Positions 32,215 through 42,379 are shown, numbered from the stretch's first letter. The stretch: 64,000 nt of DNA from Takakia lepidozioides (GCA_030704615.1 CM060732.1:7628001-7692000); one strand, 5' to 3'. Numbers and translations are program-made. The notes: generated from the sequence alone by a model not told the origin.

Positions 32215-32971
32215 ATGGCTGGGGGAAATGAGGACGTCATTGAAGGGCAGGTCTCTTCTCTTAGCATGTGCACACAAGGGGACAGGATTTATGTTTCCCA
32301 AGGAACTCAGATTGATTTGAGTGGAGAACAGTTGGACGAGTTGATTGCATACTGGGAGTCGGGCATTAGCAGTGGACAACAAACTGCTGTAGTTGGCGTT
32401 GAGGGCCTCAATATTGCTTTGGACCGTCAGAACTCTGTTGGAGCCAGCAGTTCTGCAGCTGTAGGTGAAATACCAAAGTGGGTGAAAGCTAGGCTTGGAA
32501 CACACCCAAAGACAGCCCCGGGGACCAAGGTGTTCAACCACAAGGCTGTGGGTGTACTGGAGCAGAGGAGCAGGAGCTACACAAGTTTGTGCAATCAGAC
32601 ATGGTTGCAGCTGGACTCACTCTGCACAAGGCAACCATGAGCGGGGGTTCATTAGCAATGACAAGTTTGTTTTGCTTGAGGGAGATGCAGTCATTCGCAA
32701 TGAGGACACCAACCCTCAACAAAGCTTTCGAGTTGAGAGACTATCAGCCCTACCTTTGTTTTCTTTAGTGTTCAGTGAGCGGGAGATAGGGGAGTATTGT
32801 TCTGTCTCTACCTGGCAGAAAGAAGAGGAGGGTTGGGTAGAGCAAGCTACTGTAGCTTGGGACAAGGTTAGTGGCAGGTTTCTGGACATAGATATATCTC
32901 CTACACCTTACCATCATGCAGAGCGAGGCACTTTGAGAAGTCTGGCAGTTGATAGCATAGATCAGGATTAG
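32215..32971 (+). pseudogene. First gag-region ORF of the DNMT element, unknown
   Basis: Starts MAGGNEDVIEGQVSSLSMC, 141 codons, then one frameshift near 32,630 into a frame giving GFISNDKFVLLEGDAVIR and so on to a stop at 32,969. The composition suggests a folded protein (IYVSQGTQIDLSGEQLDELI). It stands first in the coding part of the element, so I infer a gag-associated role. I do not recognise a family. Confidence 0.5.
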
Positions 32972-33469
32972 ATCTTGCTTGGTCGGGCTTCTATTCTTCC
33001 CCTCCATCTCTGTACTATTTTCATTACCTTGTACTTGTAGTTGCCAAAGCCTCTGTTGGTGGAGGCCAGTCAGTCCGGGGTTTTGGGCTGGGATATTCTG
33101 CAGGTCAGCACTGCAGATGGATTTTGGTGTGGGGGTGATGTTTTGATTTCTTGTGTTGGATCCCCCCCAACACCTGCATGCTTGATTGTGCGCCATGTTG
33201 GTTTTGTGTGGGCGCTTGCTTTCATAGGGAGGCCGGATTTGATCACCGGTCAATCCTATAGTATGCTGTCGTGGTGAGCTTGGAGTGATGACCAGCAAGA
33301 CCACCAGTTTTTCTTCTATGGTGAGACTAGGTTGATGACCAGCCCCATAGGAGTCTTTGCGGTGGATGAAGGTGCAGGTGCCCTGAGCCACTGGGATATG
33401 ACCCTTAAACTGCAACAGGTGCCTACCCGTGTCACTATTAGAATTAGTAATAGAGCCTTATAATATCAC

Positions 33470-35121
33470 GTGGGGGAGGTGCACATTGTGAGTGTCATCA
33501 CGGAGTTACCCAGGGGTTCTAAGGGGAGTACGGCTACAGGCAGTAGCAGTGAGAGTGGGTTCACCAGACGAGGTGTTCGTTTCAGACCACCTTCACCTCC
33601 ACCCTCACTAGTGCAGAGTCAGATACAGACTCGGAGGCTTCATCAACAGGTGTGCAGTTTCATTCGCCATTGTTGTGGGACGACATGGAGGAGATGTATG
33701 GAGCTACCAAGGGGCCTCGTAGGTACTCTGGAGCTGTGGGCACAATCGAGTTGGATGACTTTATCCAGGAGTTCGACAGCTGTTCTTTGCAGCAGATGCG
33801 CAATCCACAGCTATTCACCCCATTCATGTGGGAGGGACTGTTCCAGCATTTGGAAGGCCCGCCTATGGACGATTACCACGAGTTCAGGCGAGGACATGAA
33901 GCAGAAATTGAGGAGTGGACGATGTATTGGTCACCTGACTACGTCTCCATTACTCGAGGCACGATGCGACCAGTAGCTGCATCAGTACCAATATCTCCCA
34001 CTGCCAGCACTAGTAGTGGAGCAAGTAGTGCCGGTACTTCTGCAGGTGGTACCAGTTCAAAAGGTGCTACTACTCCTCCTGCCACGACTACAACACATGT
34101 GCCTAGATTCACCCGGTGGTGGAGTTCTTCCAGGAGTTGCGGAGGAACTACCAAGGTGTACGGACAGAGAAGCTGCTTTGCAAGACTTCCAGCGCAAACC
34201 CAGTGAGAGCCTGCGAGAGACGAACACTCGTATGAGGCGCTTGATAAGTGTGACCCAAGGGGTTACTGAAGCTCAGGCAATCCAGTTTTGGTATGGAATT
34301 CTGGACAAGGAGCTCAAGAGAAGGGTGCGAGATGCAACCCTGTTACACAAGCAGCCCAACCCACATTAGCAGATGTTGTTTTTTGCTGGCTGAGCGGATT
34401 GAGCTCAACATGGTGGAAGAGCGAGTTGTTACCATTGGATTTGGCAAGGACATGCCTGCACAAGGCGCTTGCCAGCCCACAGGCACAAAGACTGCCCAAG
34501 CAAGTTTCCCCAACCCAAGTTCCATGGAGCTTACAGGGGACCTCAGGTGCAGAGGCCAGTAGCATCTTTTGCAAGCCAACAACAACCAGGGGTGATATGT
34601 TGGACATGTGGAGGACCCCATGTCAAGAGAGATTGCCCAGAGAGTGGCAAAAGGCCGGCACAAGCACAGCCTACACAGTTTGTGGGCATTGTGGCAAGTA
34701 TGGGCATGGAGATGCCCAGTGTTATGACTTGCATCCTGAGTTGCGCCCAGGCCAGTTCCAAGGGAACATGGGGGGGCGAGGTGGACCAGCCCAGAGAGGA
34801 CGAGGTCGCCAGGCACGAGGCGCAGGCCAAGGGCAAGCGCAACATGGCCAAGGACGCGGAGGTCAGGGTGTTGACCAAGGCATGGCCAACCGGCTTCAGC
34901 AGCTAGAGCAGAGGCTCGCTGCCATGGCTATAGCTCAGGTGGTACCGGCTCCCAGGCAGGATGGTCCACCTCCTGCGCCTGAGGGAGGAGATATGGGAGG
35001 CATGGGATTCATGTGCGGAGCAGCACTACCACTAGTGCAAGTGGAGTCTGCTGCAGCCGTGACTCGAGGAGCAGCACGAGTTCCTGAGCCACGAGGTGCA
35101 GAGGTGGAATTGGATCCATAG
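33470..35121 (+). pseudogene. gag of the DNMT element with two zinc knuckles
   Basis: Capsid-like sequence runs from about 33,650 (EEMYGATKGPRRYSGAVG, IELDDFIQEFDSCSLQQM, MWEGLFQHLEGPPMDDYHEF) through a Ser/Thr/Gly/Ala linker to LQDFQRKPSESLRETNTRM and AIQFWYGILDKELKRRVRD, typical of retrotransposon gag. Two CCHC knuckles follow: CWTCGGPHVKRDC near 34,600 and CGHCGKYGHGDAQC near 34,685. A Gln/Gly/Arg-rich tail then ends at 35,119. At least three frameshifts separate these pieces. Confidence 0.78.
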
Positions 35122-35166
35122 CGTGGGGAGGCAAGCCGTCAGGCGAGGCTTCCTCAGTCATTCACA

Positions 35167-36370
35167 TTGGCGGAGACTATGTCGACGCCATCCATGGCAC
35201 CTAGTTCTCGCCCGACTGTTACCGAGGCGGAGGTTACTATGCCATTGGGGAGAGCTACACGTGCAGCACTGACACCTGCTACCAAGGCTAGTGCAGCCGG
35301 TGTGTTGTTGGGGGCAACCACCTCTGTGTGTCAAGCCCCATTGTTCTCGGCAACCATGATTGCGACGTCGGGGGTAAGACCAGCTGCAGTGTTCAGACTA
35401 GCAGCAACACTCTGTGAGAGTGGGGAGGTCACTTCATCTTCTGCGGAGTTAGTGGAAGGTGTAGTGGCAGAGGGATCCTCGGATTTGAGGGTCAAGACTG
35501 CCACGGCTGCGCCATGGCAAGCTGCAGCTGCCAGGTTGACGGAGCTGCCAGCTAGGCCAACCTTTGAGCGCGCCATGGTGACACCTGGAGTTGTCTTGTT
35601 AGACAACCAGGATGGCATTTTCACTTTGAGTGGACCGGCAGGCAAGAAGTACCAGCCACTACGGGTCTTGTTGGACTCGAGAGCTCAGCCACTGATGTTG
35701 GGCAGAGCTGCTATTGCAGGTTTGGGCATCATGGAGGCGGATATGGAGCCTTGTAATTTCCAGATACAGACATCTCTGGGAGGATCAGAGCAGGCTCGGG
35801 GCATGACACGGCGTGAGTTGGCCATTGGACTACAGCCGGATCATCCTACAGATGGCTCAGTGATGCGAGCCAAGGCCATTGTGACAGACGCGGTCTCGTA
35901 CGATGTCCTGGTTGGTGGGGCAATGTTGTACCCCATGGGCTTCACCCTGGATTTTTGGGAGGAGTCAGCTTCCTATAGGCCTGGATGGCAGTCAGGGGAT
36001 GGTCGACGTGCACAGCTCCCTGTGACATTCATTGGGGGTATTGCGGCTGCCCAGCAGGGCAAGATGCCAACACTAGCCGCCTTTACGGCTGCAGTTAGTT
36101 GGCCTGGAGAGTTGCTGGCAGGCAATGCCCATGCAAAGGATGTGCCACCTCCAGCAGAGCAGGATGACATGCATGGTACGGCGGAGTTGCCTGCCATGGT
36201 TGCTCACACTCCATTGTGGGGTACGGGCAAAGATTTGCAGCAGGCTGCTGATGGACGGGTGCAACAAGCCTGGGTGGACGCTTTCGTACCGTCAGGAGAG
36301 GAGGAAAGTGCGGTGATTACACCAGGACCACCTCAGTTGTCGCCATTGGACACTACACCTCTTGTGTGGC
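35167..36370 (+). pseudogene. Aspartic protease region of the DNMT element
   Basis: One open frame from MAETMSTPSMAPSSRPT into the methyltransferase. About residue 160 lies YQPLRVLLDSRAQPLMLGRA, which has the retropepsin layout (hydrophobic-Asp-Ser-Gly-Ala) but with Arg (AGA) where Gly is expected, so this protease should be inactive. After it come RRELAIGLQPD and YDVLVGGAMLYPMGFTLDFW, as in Ty3/gypsy protease-RT regions. A 130-residue linker leads to the methyltransferase without a stop, so both belong to one polyprotein. Confidence 0.72.
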
Positions 36371-37340
36371 AGTGCCCGGATGAAGGCATATGCCTTTTGG
36401 ACTTGTTTGGCGGGATCAGCACTGGATTGGCTGCAGTGCTGCAGGCAGGTATACGAGTTCAACGTTACCTGTATGTGGAGAGGGATGAGACTGCACGACG
36501 CGTCTCACTGCGCAATGTTGCTCAGTTGGTACAACAGTACCCTGATTTGTTGCCAGTGTCTGCAGTTCGTGGATACCAACAAGCCTTGCCAGCAGACATT
36601 TCGTTGCTGGGGGCGCAGATTTGGAGCAGGTTGGCTCCATTGATCTGGTAGTGGCAGGTTGGCCCTCCCAAGGGCATTCATCAGCCGGGCATGGCAATGG
36701 ATTGCGAGACTCAAGGACAGGTCTGTTTTGGGAGATGGTGCGGGTTTTGCACCACTTTCAGCTTCATCAAGCTGTATCTCCAGCATACATCTTGGAGAAT
36801 GTGCCACTGATGGGCGATTCTCGGGCCAGGGTGATGGCCAGTGTGCATCAAGTCCGGTCGTGGCTTGGGTCAGCAGTGTTCTGGATGCAGCTGCAGTGGG
36901 GTCACGGGCTCATCGTCCACGGCTATGGTGGACTAACTTGATGCCATCCGCACTGCTCAAGCGTGCATTTGATGGGGTGCAGCGGCCAGCACACCTCACA
37001 GTGGATAGCATTTTGGACACAGGGAGGCAGTCTCAACGTGTGAGACACAATTACCGTTCGCCTTTGGCAGTGGTCAACAGGGTGGGTCAACCACGAGCAT
37101 TACCTACACTGCTCAGCTTCCCAGGATCCCATGCTTTTTGGGATGGTGGACCTGGCCTCTTGTGGGATAGCCAGTTGCAACAATTAGTGGAGCCCAATGC
37201 TAACGAGCGCGAGCGGGCGATGGGTTTTTCCACTGGGACCACGGCGGTGCCTTCTCTTTCTGAGGCATCACGTCGTCAGGTGTTGGGGCAAGCAATGGAT
37301 CTCAATTGCTTGACCTGCATTATCAGCTTGGCTATGGCTG
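36371..37340 (+). pseudogene. DNMT3-like C5 cytosine methyltransferase domain inside pol
   Basis: The domain would transfer a methyl group from S-adenosylmethionine to cytosine in DNA. Motif I is ICLLDLFGGISTGLAAVLQA, then GIRVQRYLYVERDE, close to the DNMT3 pattern. Motif IV is DLVVAGWPSQGHS, where the catalytic Pro-Cys is Pro-Ser (TCC at 36,667-36,669). Motif VI is AYILENVPLMGDSRARV, motif VIII is SRAHRPRLWWTNL, motif IX region is ANERERAMGF, and motif X is RRQVLGQAMDLN. The pieces lie in three frames (shifts near 36,610 and between motifs VI and VIII), so this copy is dead. It sits between protease and RT. The match to DNMT3 rather than DRM or DNMT1 rests on motif I. Confidence 0.85.
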
Positions 37341-37649
37341 AGCAACGTAGAGTACGGAGTGCACTTCCCTTGACAGTCTCTCTGCCTACCGAGACGGTAC
37401 AGGCAGCGAGTGGGGGCGAGCCGGTGAGGACCACGGGGTGTAGACATCCATGGCACACGTGGGAGGTGCTCGAGGTTCAGAGGGAGTTGGCAGCCAAGGC
37501 AGCTGTGATGGATGAGGTAGGGGATTCTTCTCGGGTTGATGAGGTCCTCAAGGATGAGATGATGGGGCAGGATGAGGCCCTGTCATTGACTGAGCAGGCA
37601 GGGAGCACTGCTCAAGAGGTTGCAGCATAGCAATCACGGGACGCGTCTT

Positions 37650-38310
37650 CTACCTCTAAGCCTGCTGGACTCAAGGTTGCAGTCACGGAGGACAACTGGG
37701 AGCCTGATGTTGGACCTATAGTCACCAGAGGAGAGAGACAACGTATATGGCGGTTCTTGAGGGCTTACAGGAACTGCTTTGCCTTCAGTTTGAAGGACTT
37801 ACAAGCACTGAAGGGTCAAGAGATTCGCATTGAATTGGCTACTGACACGCCAATCTTTCGGAGACCCTATAGATACAGTGACATGGAGAGGTCCTTGATT
37901 CAGATGAGATCTCAGGACCTTTGGGAGGCTGGTTTGGTGGAGCTATCTGGGGGAGAGTATGCTTCAGCCACAGTGATGCCAGCCAAGAAGGATGTCTATG
38001 GCAATTGGACGGAGAGACGTATGTGCGGTGATTACCGGCCTGTAAATCGTCAGACCAAGTCTGATAGGTATGCCATGCCAACACCAGAGGAGATCTTTGA
38101 TGCCATTGGGCATGCCAAGGTCTTTAGCACGTTGGATTTACGATCCGGATATCACCAGTTGCCGATCAAAGAGGCGGATAAGCAAAAGACGGCATTCTGG
38201 GGATCAATGGAGCACGAGGGGAAGGATTGCCTATACCAGTGGCGTTCTTACCATTTGGGCTTAAAAACGCTCCTGCTGAGTTTCAAAGAGCACTTCTTGG
38301 GATCATCCTG
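37650..38310 (+). pseudogene. Reverse transcriptase N-terminal part of the DNMT element
   Basis: The frame gives RIWRFLRAYRNCFAFSLKDL, DTPIFRRPYRYSDMERSLI, DYRPVNRQTKSDRYAMPTP and the motif A region [21 protein letters not shown] frameshift near 38,240 moves FGLKNAPAEFQ into another frame. The palm motif with YxDD, the thumb and RNase H are missing: at about 38,310 the sequence jumps to integrase, so the enzyme cannot work. Confidence 0.85.
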
Positions 38311-38904
38311 AGGCCGATGGCTTGGCGCAGAGAGTTGTTCAGACAGTAAAGAGGGGTTTGCGCAAGTATGGCTTGCAGAAGGGACACCTAGGAGATTAGG
38401 ACCTTCAGTTACCCTGGTTAGCCATGGGCTACAGGTTCATCAAGCAAGCATCACTTGCCTCCTTCTCACCATACTTTCTTCTCTTTGGCCGAGAGCCGGA
38501 TTTGCCTACATCCATTCGCAGAGAAGCTGCTACAGTTCTTAACCTTGACGATCCGGACGTGTGGGCACGTGCATGTGAGCAGCGTGCAGAGTTGTTCAAG
38601 AAAGTAATGCCCATGGCTTTCAAAAACCTTGTCATTGCACAACATCGTGATACGTTGAGGTATGCTACCATACGTGGTGGGGGCTATCGTCCTGGGGTTC
38701 GGAGATTCAACCCTGGTGACTATGTCTATCTGCAGCAGACTACTCCTACGACCTTGGATGTGACTGCAGGACGTGTTATTTTGAGGGTTCGAGAGGTCTT
38801 GCCCTCAGGCGTCTTGGTCTTGGAGGGTCGGGATGGCATAACTTGGAAGGACCATGTGCGTAATGTGTGCGCCATGTCACCTTCCGAATGTCGATGGCAG
38901 GATT
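38311..38904 (+). pseudogene. Integrase end and C-terminal domain of the DNMT element
   Basis: It begins ADGLAQRVVQTVKRGLRKYG, the block following the second catalytic Asp in Ty3/gypsy integrases, where the third catalytic residue (normally Glu) is Gln here. After a TAG at about 38,396 come SPYFLLFGREPDLPTSIRRE and, from about 38,690, YRPGVRRFNPGDYVYLQQTT, a C-terminal DNA-binding fold. The zinc finger and both catalytic Asp are deleted. Confidence 0.8.
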
Positions 38905-39111
38905 GACCCAAACCTGGCAGTGGTATCTGCAAGTTTGAGATGCATGTTGTGTGGGTCTGCTAAAGGGGCAGCCACCATGCTGGTGTGTGATCGATGCTCT
39001 AGAGGTTGGCATATGGGATGTTTGACTCCACCTCTTGAGATGGTTCCGGATGGGGATTGGTTATGTTCACATTGCATTGGAGTGGGAATGGATACAACCA
39101 TGGAAGGCTAA
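38905..39111 (+). pseudogene. PHD finger at the C-terminus of the DNMT element's pol
   Basis: A C4HC3 zinc finger is fully readable: CMLCGSAKGAATMLVC, DRC, GWHMGC, then PDGDWLCSHC, with the conserved Trp before the last Cys pair. PHD fingers bind histone H3 tails. The frame differs from that of the integrase C-terminus (shift near 38,900) but is adjacent. In chromoviruses a chromodomain occupies this place and steers integration into marked chromatin, so I infer an analogous targeting role. The stop TAA is at 39,109. Confidence 0.82.
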
Positions 39112-39331
39112 CAAGAAACGCAAGGCCCAACTACTAGGAGACCTTGAACACACGAGGTCCTGGCTCAAGTTCACAGATTGCAAGACGGCGACTAACGATG
39201 GGGCTACTCTTGTACCCGGCCTCTTGGTCTATAGAGTTTGAGTACAATAGGGACAGTGATAGAGGACTTAGTACGGCTGTGGCTATTACATCTTGTAGCT
39301 ATCTGGAGGTAGAGGGACCTATCCACCAGCT

Positions 39332-39337
39332 AGGGGG
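39332..39337 (+). other. Possible polypurine tract
   Basis: A GGGGGG run inside GCTAGGGGGGCGA, after the pol end and before repeated terminal sequence, where the plus-strand primer of an LTR element is expected. Confidence 0.4.
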
Positions 39338-39340
39338 GCG

Positions 39341-39424
39341 ATTGTGGCAGACTACTTTATTGTGCATATATGTGTGGTGTGGTTTGGACAACAATGTAGT
39401 TGTGTAGCGATACGTATGCGCACG
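39341..39424 (+). repeat. 84-bp direct repeat, first copy
   Basis: ATTGTGGCAGACTACTTTAT through TATGCGCACG, repeated at 40,347-40,430 with one visible difference. In the second copy it forms the last part of the element before GACA and the target duplication. Confidence 0.9.
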
Positions 39425-39997
39425 GGTGGGCCTGTCGGCGCCTGTGGCTGACCTCCATACCTACGATATTTAATGGCGCAGTTGTGCATTAAATGTTCTC
39501 TACCGTCGATTTGAACCGGATGTTCCACAAGGATTCCGCGCTTGCTTCCCGGATACGCCTTCAACACCTGATGTGATGCTTGGCTGAAATTCCATTCCAG
39601 GCATGTACGCACACATACCTCGGGAGATATTTTCTTTTGTTGGGACTTATGCCGCGTGGAGAAGGGCGTGGCTCTCGTGAGAGAAACCCCACACCCAGAC
39701 CACGGCGGAAGCTGAAGCCTTTGTACTACGGGCGGCGTCCAACCTCTCGCATGGCCAAACTGAAGCTCCAGCAGGAGATCCCATTGTCTTGCTCACAGCC
39801 CACGCCAACTGAAGCCGAGCACTCTCAGGCAAGCCTCTTCCTCTTTCGCTTTGTGTAACAGGTGCGGTCTTCCTCGCTTTTTTTTTGTTTGTTTTGGCAT
39901 CTTCAGCCTGGCAGTCCTAGAAGTGCATGGTTGCACCGCAAAAGCACGAGTTGGTGAGATGAATGATCAAGGTCAGAGGGGTTAGAAAGGAGCCAGC
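39425..39997 (+). pseudogene. Third exon-1 copy of the family, trapped near the element's right end
   Basis: About 300 bp (39,430-39,735) parallel the sequence around exon 1 of gene B (27,127-27,430), including the ATG at 39,649 and the start MPRGEGRGSRERNPTPRPRR. The reading continues further than in B (YYGRRPTSRMAKLKLQQEIP), ending near 39,832 at a splice-like CTCTCAG. This copy is less damaged than that of gene B. It sits between the 84-bp repeat and the second LTR copy, inside the mobile element's limits. Confidence 0.7.
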
Positions 39998-40433
39998 TGT
40001 CAAGTTAAATAAGCACAGTGTGAAACTAACTAGAATAAAGCTAGTTATTTGTATTTAACACTTGGATTTAGGTCAAGTGTTAAATCAGGTGTCAAGTTTA
40101 GTTTGACACCTGAACCGTCTTATCTTCACGAGAGCGTCAATCGCGCAGCTCATCTCTCTCGAGTTGAGCCTGCGTGACCGAGCTCCTTCATCGTTTAGAA
40201 CTGAGTGTGCTTATGATGGGAGGATAGGTTGATGTGGGGTGGAGTCCCCATAGCTTGGGGTGCCCCTGGCTCGACTATTATCTTAAAGAGTGATAGCGAT
40301 GGATTTCATGTTTCTTGTGTGAACAGTGTGTTCTTAGCTTTCTATCATTGTGGCAGACTACTTTATTGTGCATATATGTGTGGTGTGGTTTGGACAACGA
40401 TGTAGTTGTGTAGCGATACGTATGCGCACGACA
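39998..40433 (+). repeat. 3' LTR of the DNMT retrotransposon (rearranged)
   Basis: 39,998-40,347 equals the 5' LTR start; 40,347-40,430 equals the 84-bp repeat; it closes with GACA at 40,430-40,433, the inverse of TGTC. The 5' LTR lacks the 84-bp part, so one copy is recombined. Confidence 0.7.
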
Positions 40434-41108
40434 AAGGTGGCACACAACAAGTCTCTGGAGGAGCTGAAGGGGAAAGCCAAGAAGAGGGCTGCTGCTACAG
40501 AGCCTAAAGACACCCCTGGTTTGGAAGCCATGATGGAATTCTTCACGGCTGTGAGCACGGATTGCAAGAGCACTCGGGGGGGGGGGGGGGGGGGGGGATG
40601 AATAGATTCTGGATGGGGAGCTGGATGGGACCCACCTGGAACAGGTTACGGAGGACTACTAGAGAGAGCGGGTTTGGGCTGGCGGGGATGCTCCTGGATG
40701 ACGGTGGATGTATGGTGGTCCTTGCCATAAGAGGGAAGACCACAGAGAATGTTGTGGCAAGTGGACACCAAAGTGTCACCCCGGTCCTCCTGAAAAAATG
40801 GTTCTGCATCAATACGCAGGGGTTGCGAACAGAGGGCCAGAGTGTAAGTTATCAATCTATTGCATTCACTTCATATTGTGGTGTATCTAAACTAGACCCT
40901 GGAGTGGATCCCTCTTTTGTTGGATGTGCAGACATTGGTGTTTGAGGCATATTGTTTTGTGAAGAGAGGGTCTACGTTCAAATTCCGCAATGACGGTCGT
41001 ATTGTTGATGCCGCTGTGGACCCTGTTACCTACGATGTCCTCTACAACTATGTGCCCCAATCCAGTATGCCGAAGGACACAAAGACAGGCAAACCGTGGC
41101 GGTACAGC
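40434..41108 (+). pseudogene. Family gene B, 3' part: methyltransferase-like region
   Basis: The frame resumes in phase after the AAGG duplication: VAHNKSLEELKGKAKKRAA, PKDTPGLEAMMEFFTAVSTD. It is then broken by a run of 22 G at 40,576-40,597 that replaces the segment which in copy C reads ATEWSCDMIIL. Beyond it come GFGLAGMLLDDGGCMVVLAI and LLKKWFCINTQGLRTEGQ, a GTAAGT donor after 40,843, an acceptor at 40,931, and FEAYCFVKRGSTFKFRNDG to TGKPWRYS. There it fuses, out of frame, with the middle exon of copy C. The domain is described under copy C. Confidence 0.65.
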
Positions 41109-42266
41109 CGTCCAGTGTGTGAATGAGAGTTTCTTGGCGGCTTTGGATGGACGGGCAGCCAAGTTGGCAGACATGAAGACCATGGAGGGTCTGAAGGGCA
41201 GAGCACTGAAGAAGGCGGCTGCTGAAGAGCCTTCCGACACCCCTGGGTTTCTGAAGATGGTCTCGTTCTTTGAGAGGGTGTGTGCAGACAAGGATTGCAG
41301 GAGGGGCGGAAATGCCACCGAGTGGTCTTGCGATATGATCATCTTGGATATTCTGGACGGAGAGCCTGTGGAAGGACTGCAAGCTTTGCCATCTTGGAAC
41401 AGGTACTCCGAGGACTTTTGGAAAAAAGGATTTGGGCTCGCCCGCATGGTGTTGGACGACAGAGGCTGTGTGGTTGTCCTGGCGAGCAGAGGCAAAAACA
41501 CGCAGATAGGAATTGCGAAGTGGACCCGCAAGAGCGCCGTCCCAATTCTGAAGAAGAAGTGGACGTGCATCAACACATTGGGCCTTCGGTTGGAAGGGAA
41601 GAAGGTAATTACGACATTGGCACTCGTCCTTTCATTTTCTTAGGAGTTTTGAAATGCGGTGCCGCATTCGATTTCTAATCGTTCCCCACTGTGTATGCAG
41701 ACGAAGCAGTTCGATGCATACTGCTTTGTGAAGGAGAACTCCACCTTTGCTTTCCGGAAGGAGGGATTGTTGGTTGACCCGAACTGCGACCCCATCGATT
41801 ATGACGTCCTGTTCAACAACGTTCCCACGGAACTTCTCCCTCATAGCCTCACTTCAACTAAACCTTTGCGATATTCATGGACTCGGAGCCATGCCTTCAT
41901 TCAGACAATTATGGAGACATGCACTGACGTGGAGGGCACAGTGCTCGACCTCATCTGTGGTAGGTATGCAGAATCTTGTTCTATGTTGTTCTGCAAATTC
42001 TCGTTATGCTTTAAGTTCGCAACATCTGAAGGGCCATGTCATAATGTGTGGATGGCATTGTAACAGGTGCCTCAATGTGGGCTGGGCGGTTTTCCGACCG
42101 GCACCCTCTTTGCCTACGAGGAGGACACATCCGTTCTGGGGATCCCATTTGGAAGGGCTGCAACGGAATGTGAAGGCCCCATCGAAAGCCAAAGACTCCT
42201 CGGATTCGTTGGAGTTGGAGGAAGAGACAGTGGACATTGATGCCGAGGAGAACCCGGAATACGAGT
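41109..42266 (+). pseudogene. Family gene C: DNA N6/N4-methyltransferase-like protein, partial
   Basis: Exons 41,109-41,604, 41,701-41,959 and 42,067-42,266, with introns GTAATT..TGCAG and GTAGGT..AACAG. After CVNESFLAALDGRAAKLAD comes WSCDMIILDILDGEPVEGL, where N6/N4 methyltransferases have the catalytic DPPY, then YSEDFWKKGFGLARMVLDDR and GCVVVLASRG. After the first intron come FDAYCFVKENSTFAFRKEG and IETCTDVEG-like sequence reading TVLDLICG, and across the second intron GASMWAGRFSDRHPLCL, resembling the S-adenosylmethionine-binding motif LDPFxGxGTT. The order (catalytic strand first, AdoMet loop last) is that of the beta-type DNA methylases. DPPY is replaced by DILD, and a frameshift follows near 42,120. 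Fold assignment is by eye. Confidence 0.55.
41651..41668. repeat. Intronic palindrome, second copy
   Basis: GAAATGCGGTGCCGCATT in the first intron of copy C, matching 21,951-21,968 in gene A although the host introns are at different places. Confidence 0.8.
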
Positions 42267-42379
42267 GAGTGCAAACATTGTAAGTTTGCAAAGCCTTCTG
42301 GGTGATTTTTTGTCAAACGCATTTCCGGACTGTGGTTCTCATTGGTCTCGTTGGTGATTGTTATGTGCAAGATTCCAGG

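Larger units (their letters stand above)
28607..40433 (+). mobile_element. Ty3/gypsy retrotransposon carrying a cytosine methyltransferase and PHD finger (defective)
   Basis: The element begins TGTC and ends GACA, is flanked by AAGG, and has a 350-bp terminal direct repeat (28,607-28,956; 39,998-40,347). Order on the plus strand: leader with a host-kinase-like start (29,343), two gag-region ORFs (32,215; 33,470), two zinc knuckles (34,590-34,730), protease (35,650), DNMT3-like methyltransferase (36,370-37,340), reverse transcriptase start (37,650-38,290), integrase C-terminus (38,325-38,900), PHD finger (38,930-39,090) and a purine tract at 39,332-39,337. The RT palm, RNase H and integrase core are deleted at about 38,310. 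Many frameshifts show an old copy. DNMT-bearing retrotransposons are published for charophytes and dinoflagellates. Confidence 0.85.

Noticed and set aside
34314-34878. Minus-strand frames of 97-157 codons
   Set aside because: Antisense of the gag zinc-knuckle region, which has clear CCHC motifs on the plus strand.
39341-39424. 84-bp sequence as a very short LTR of its own element
   Set aside because: Its second copy ends at the GACA terminus with the target duplication, so it is more simply the end of the larger LTR.
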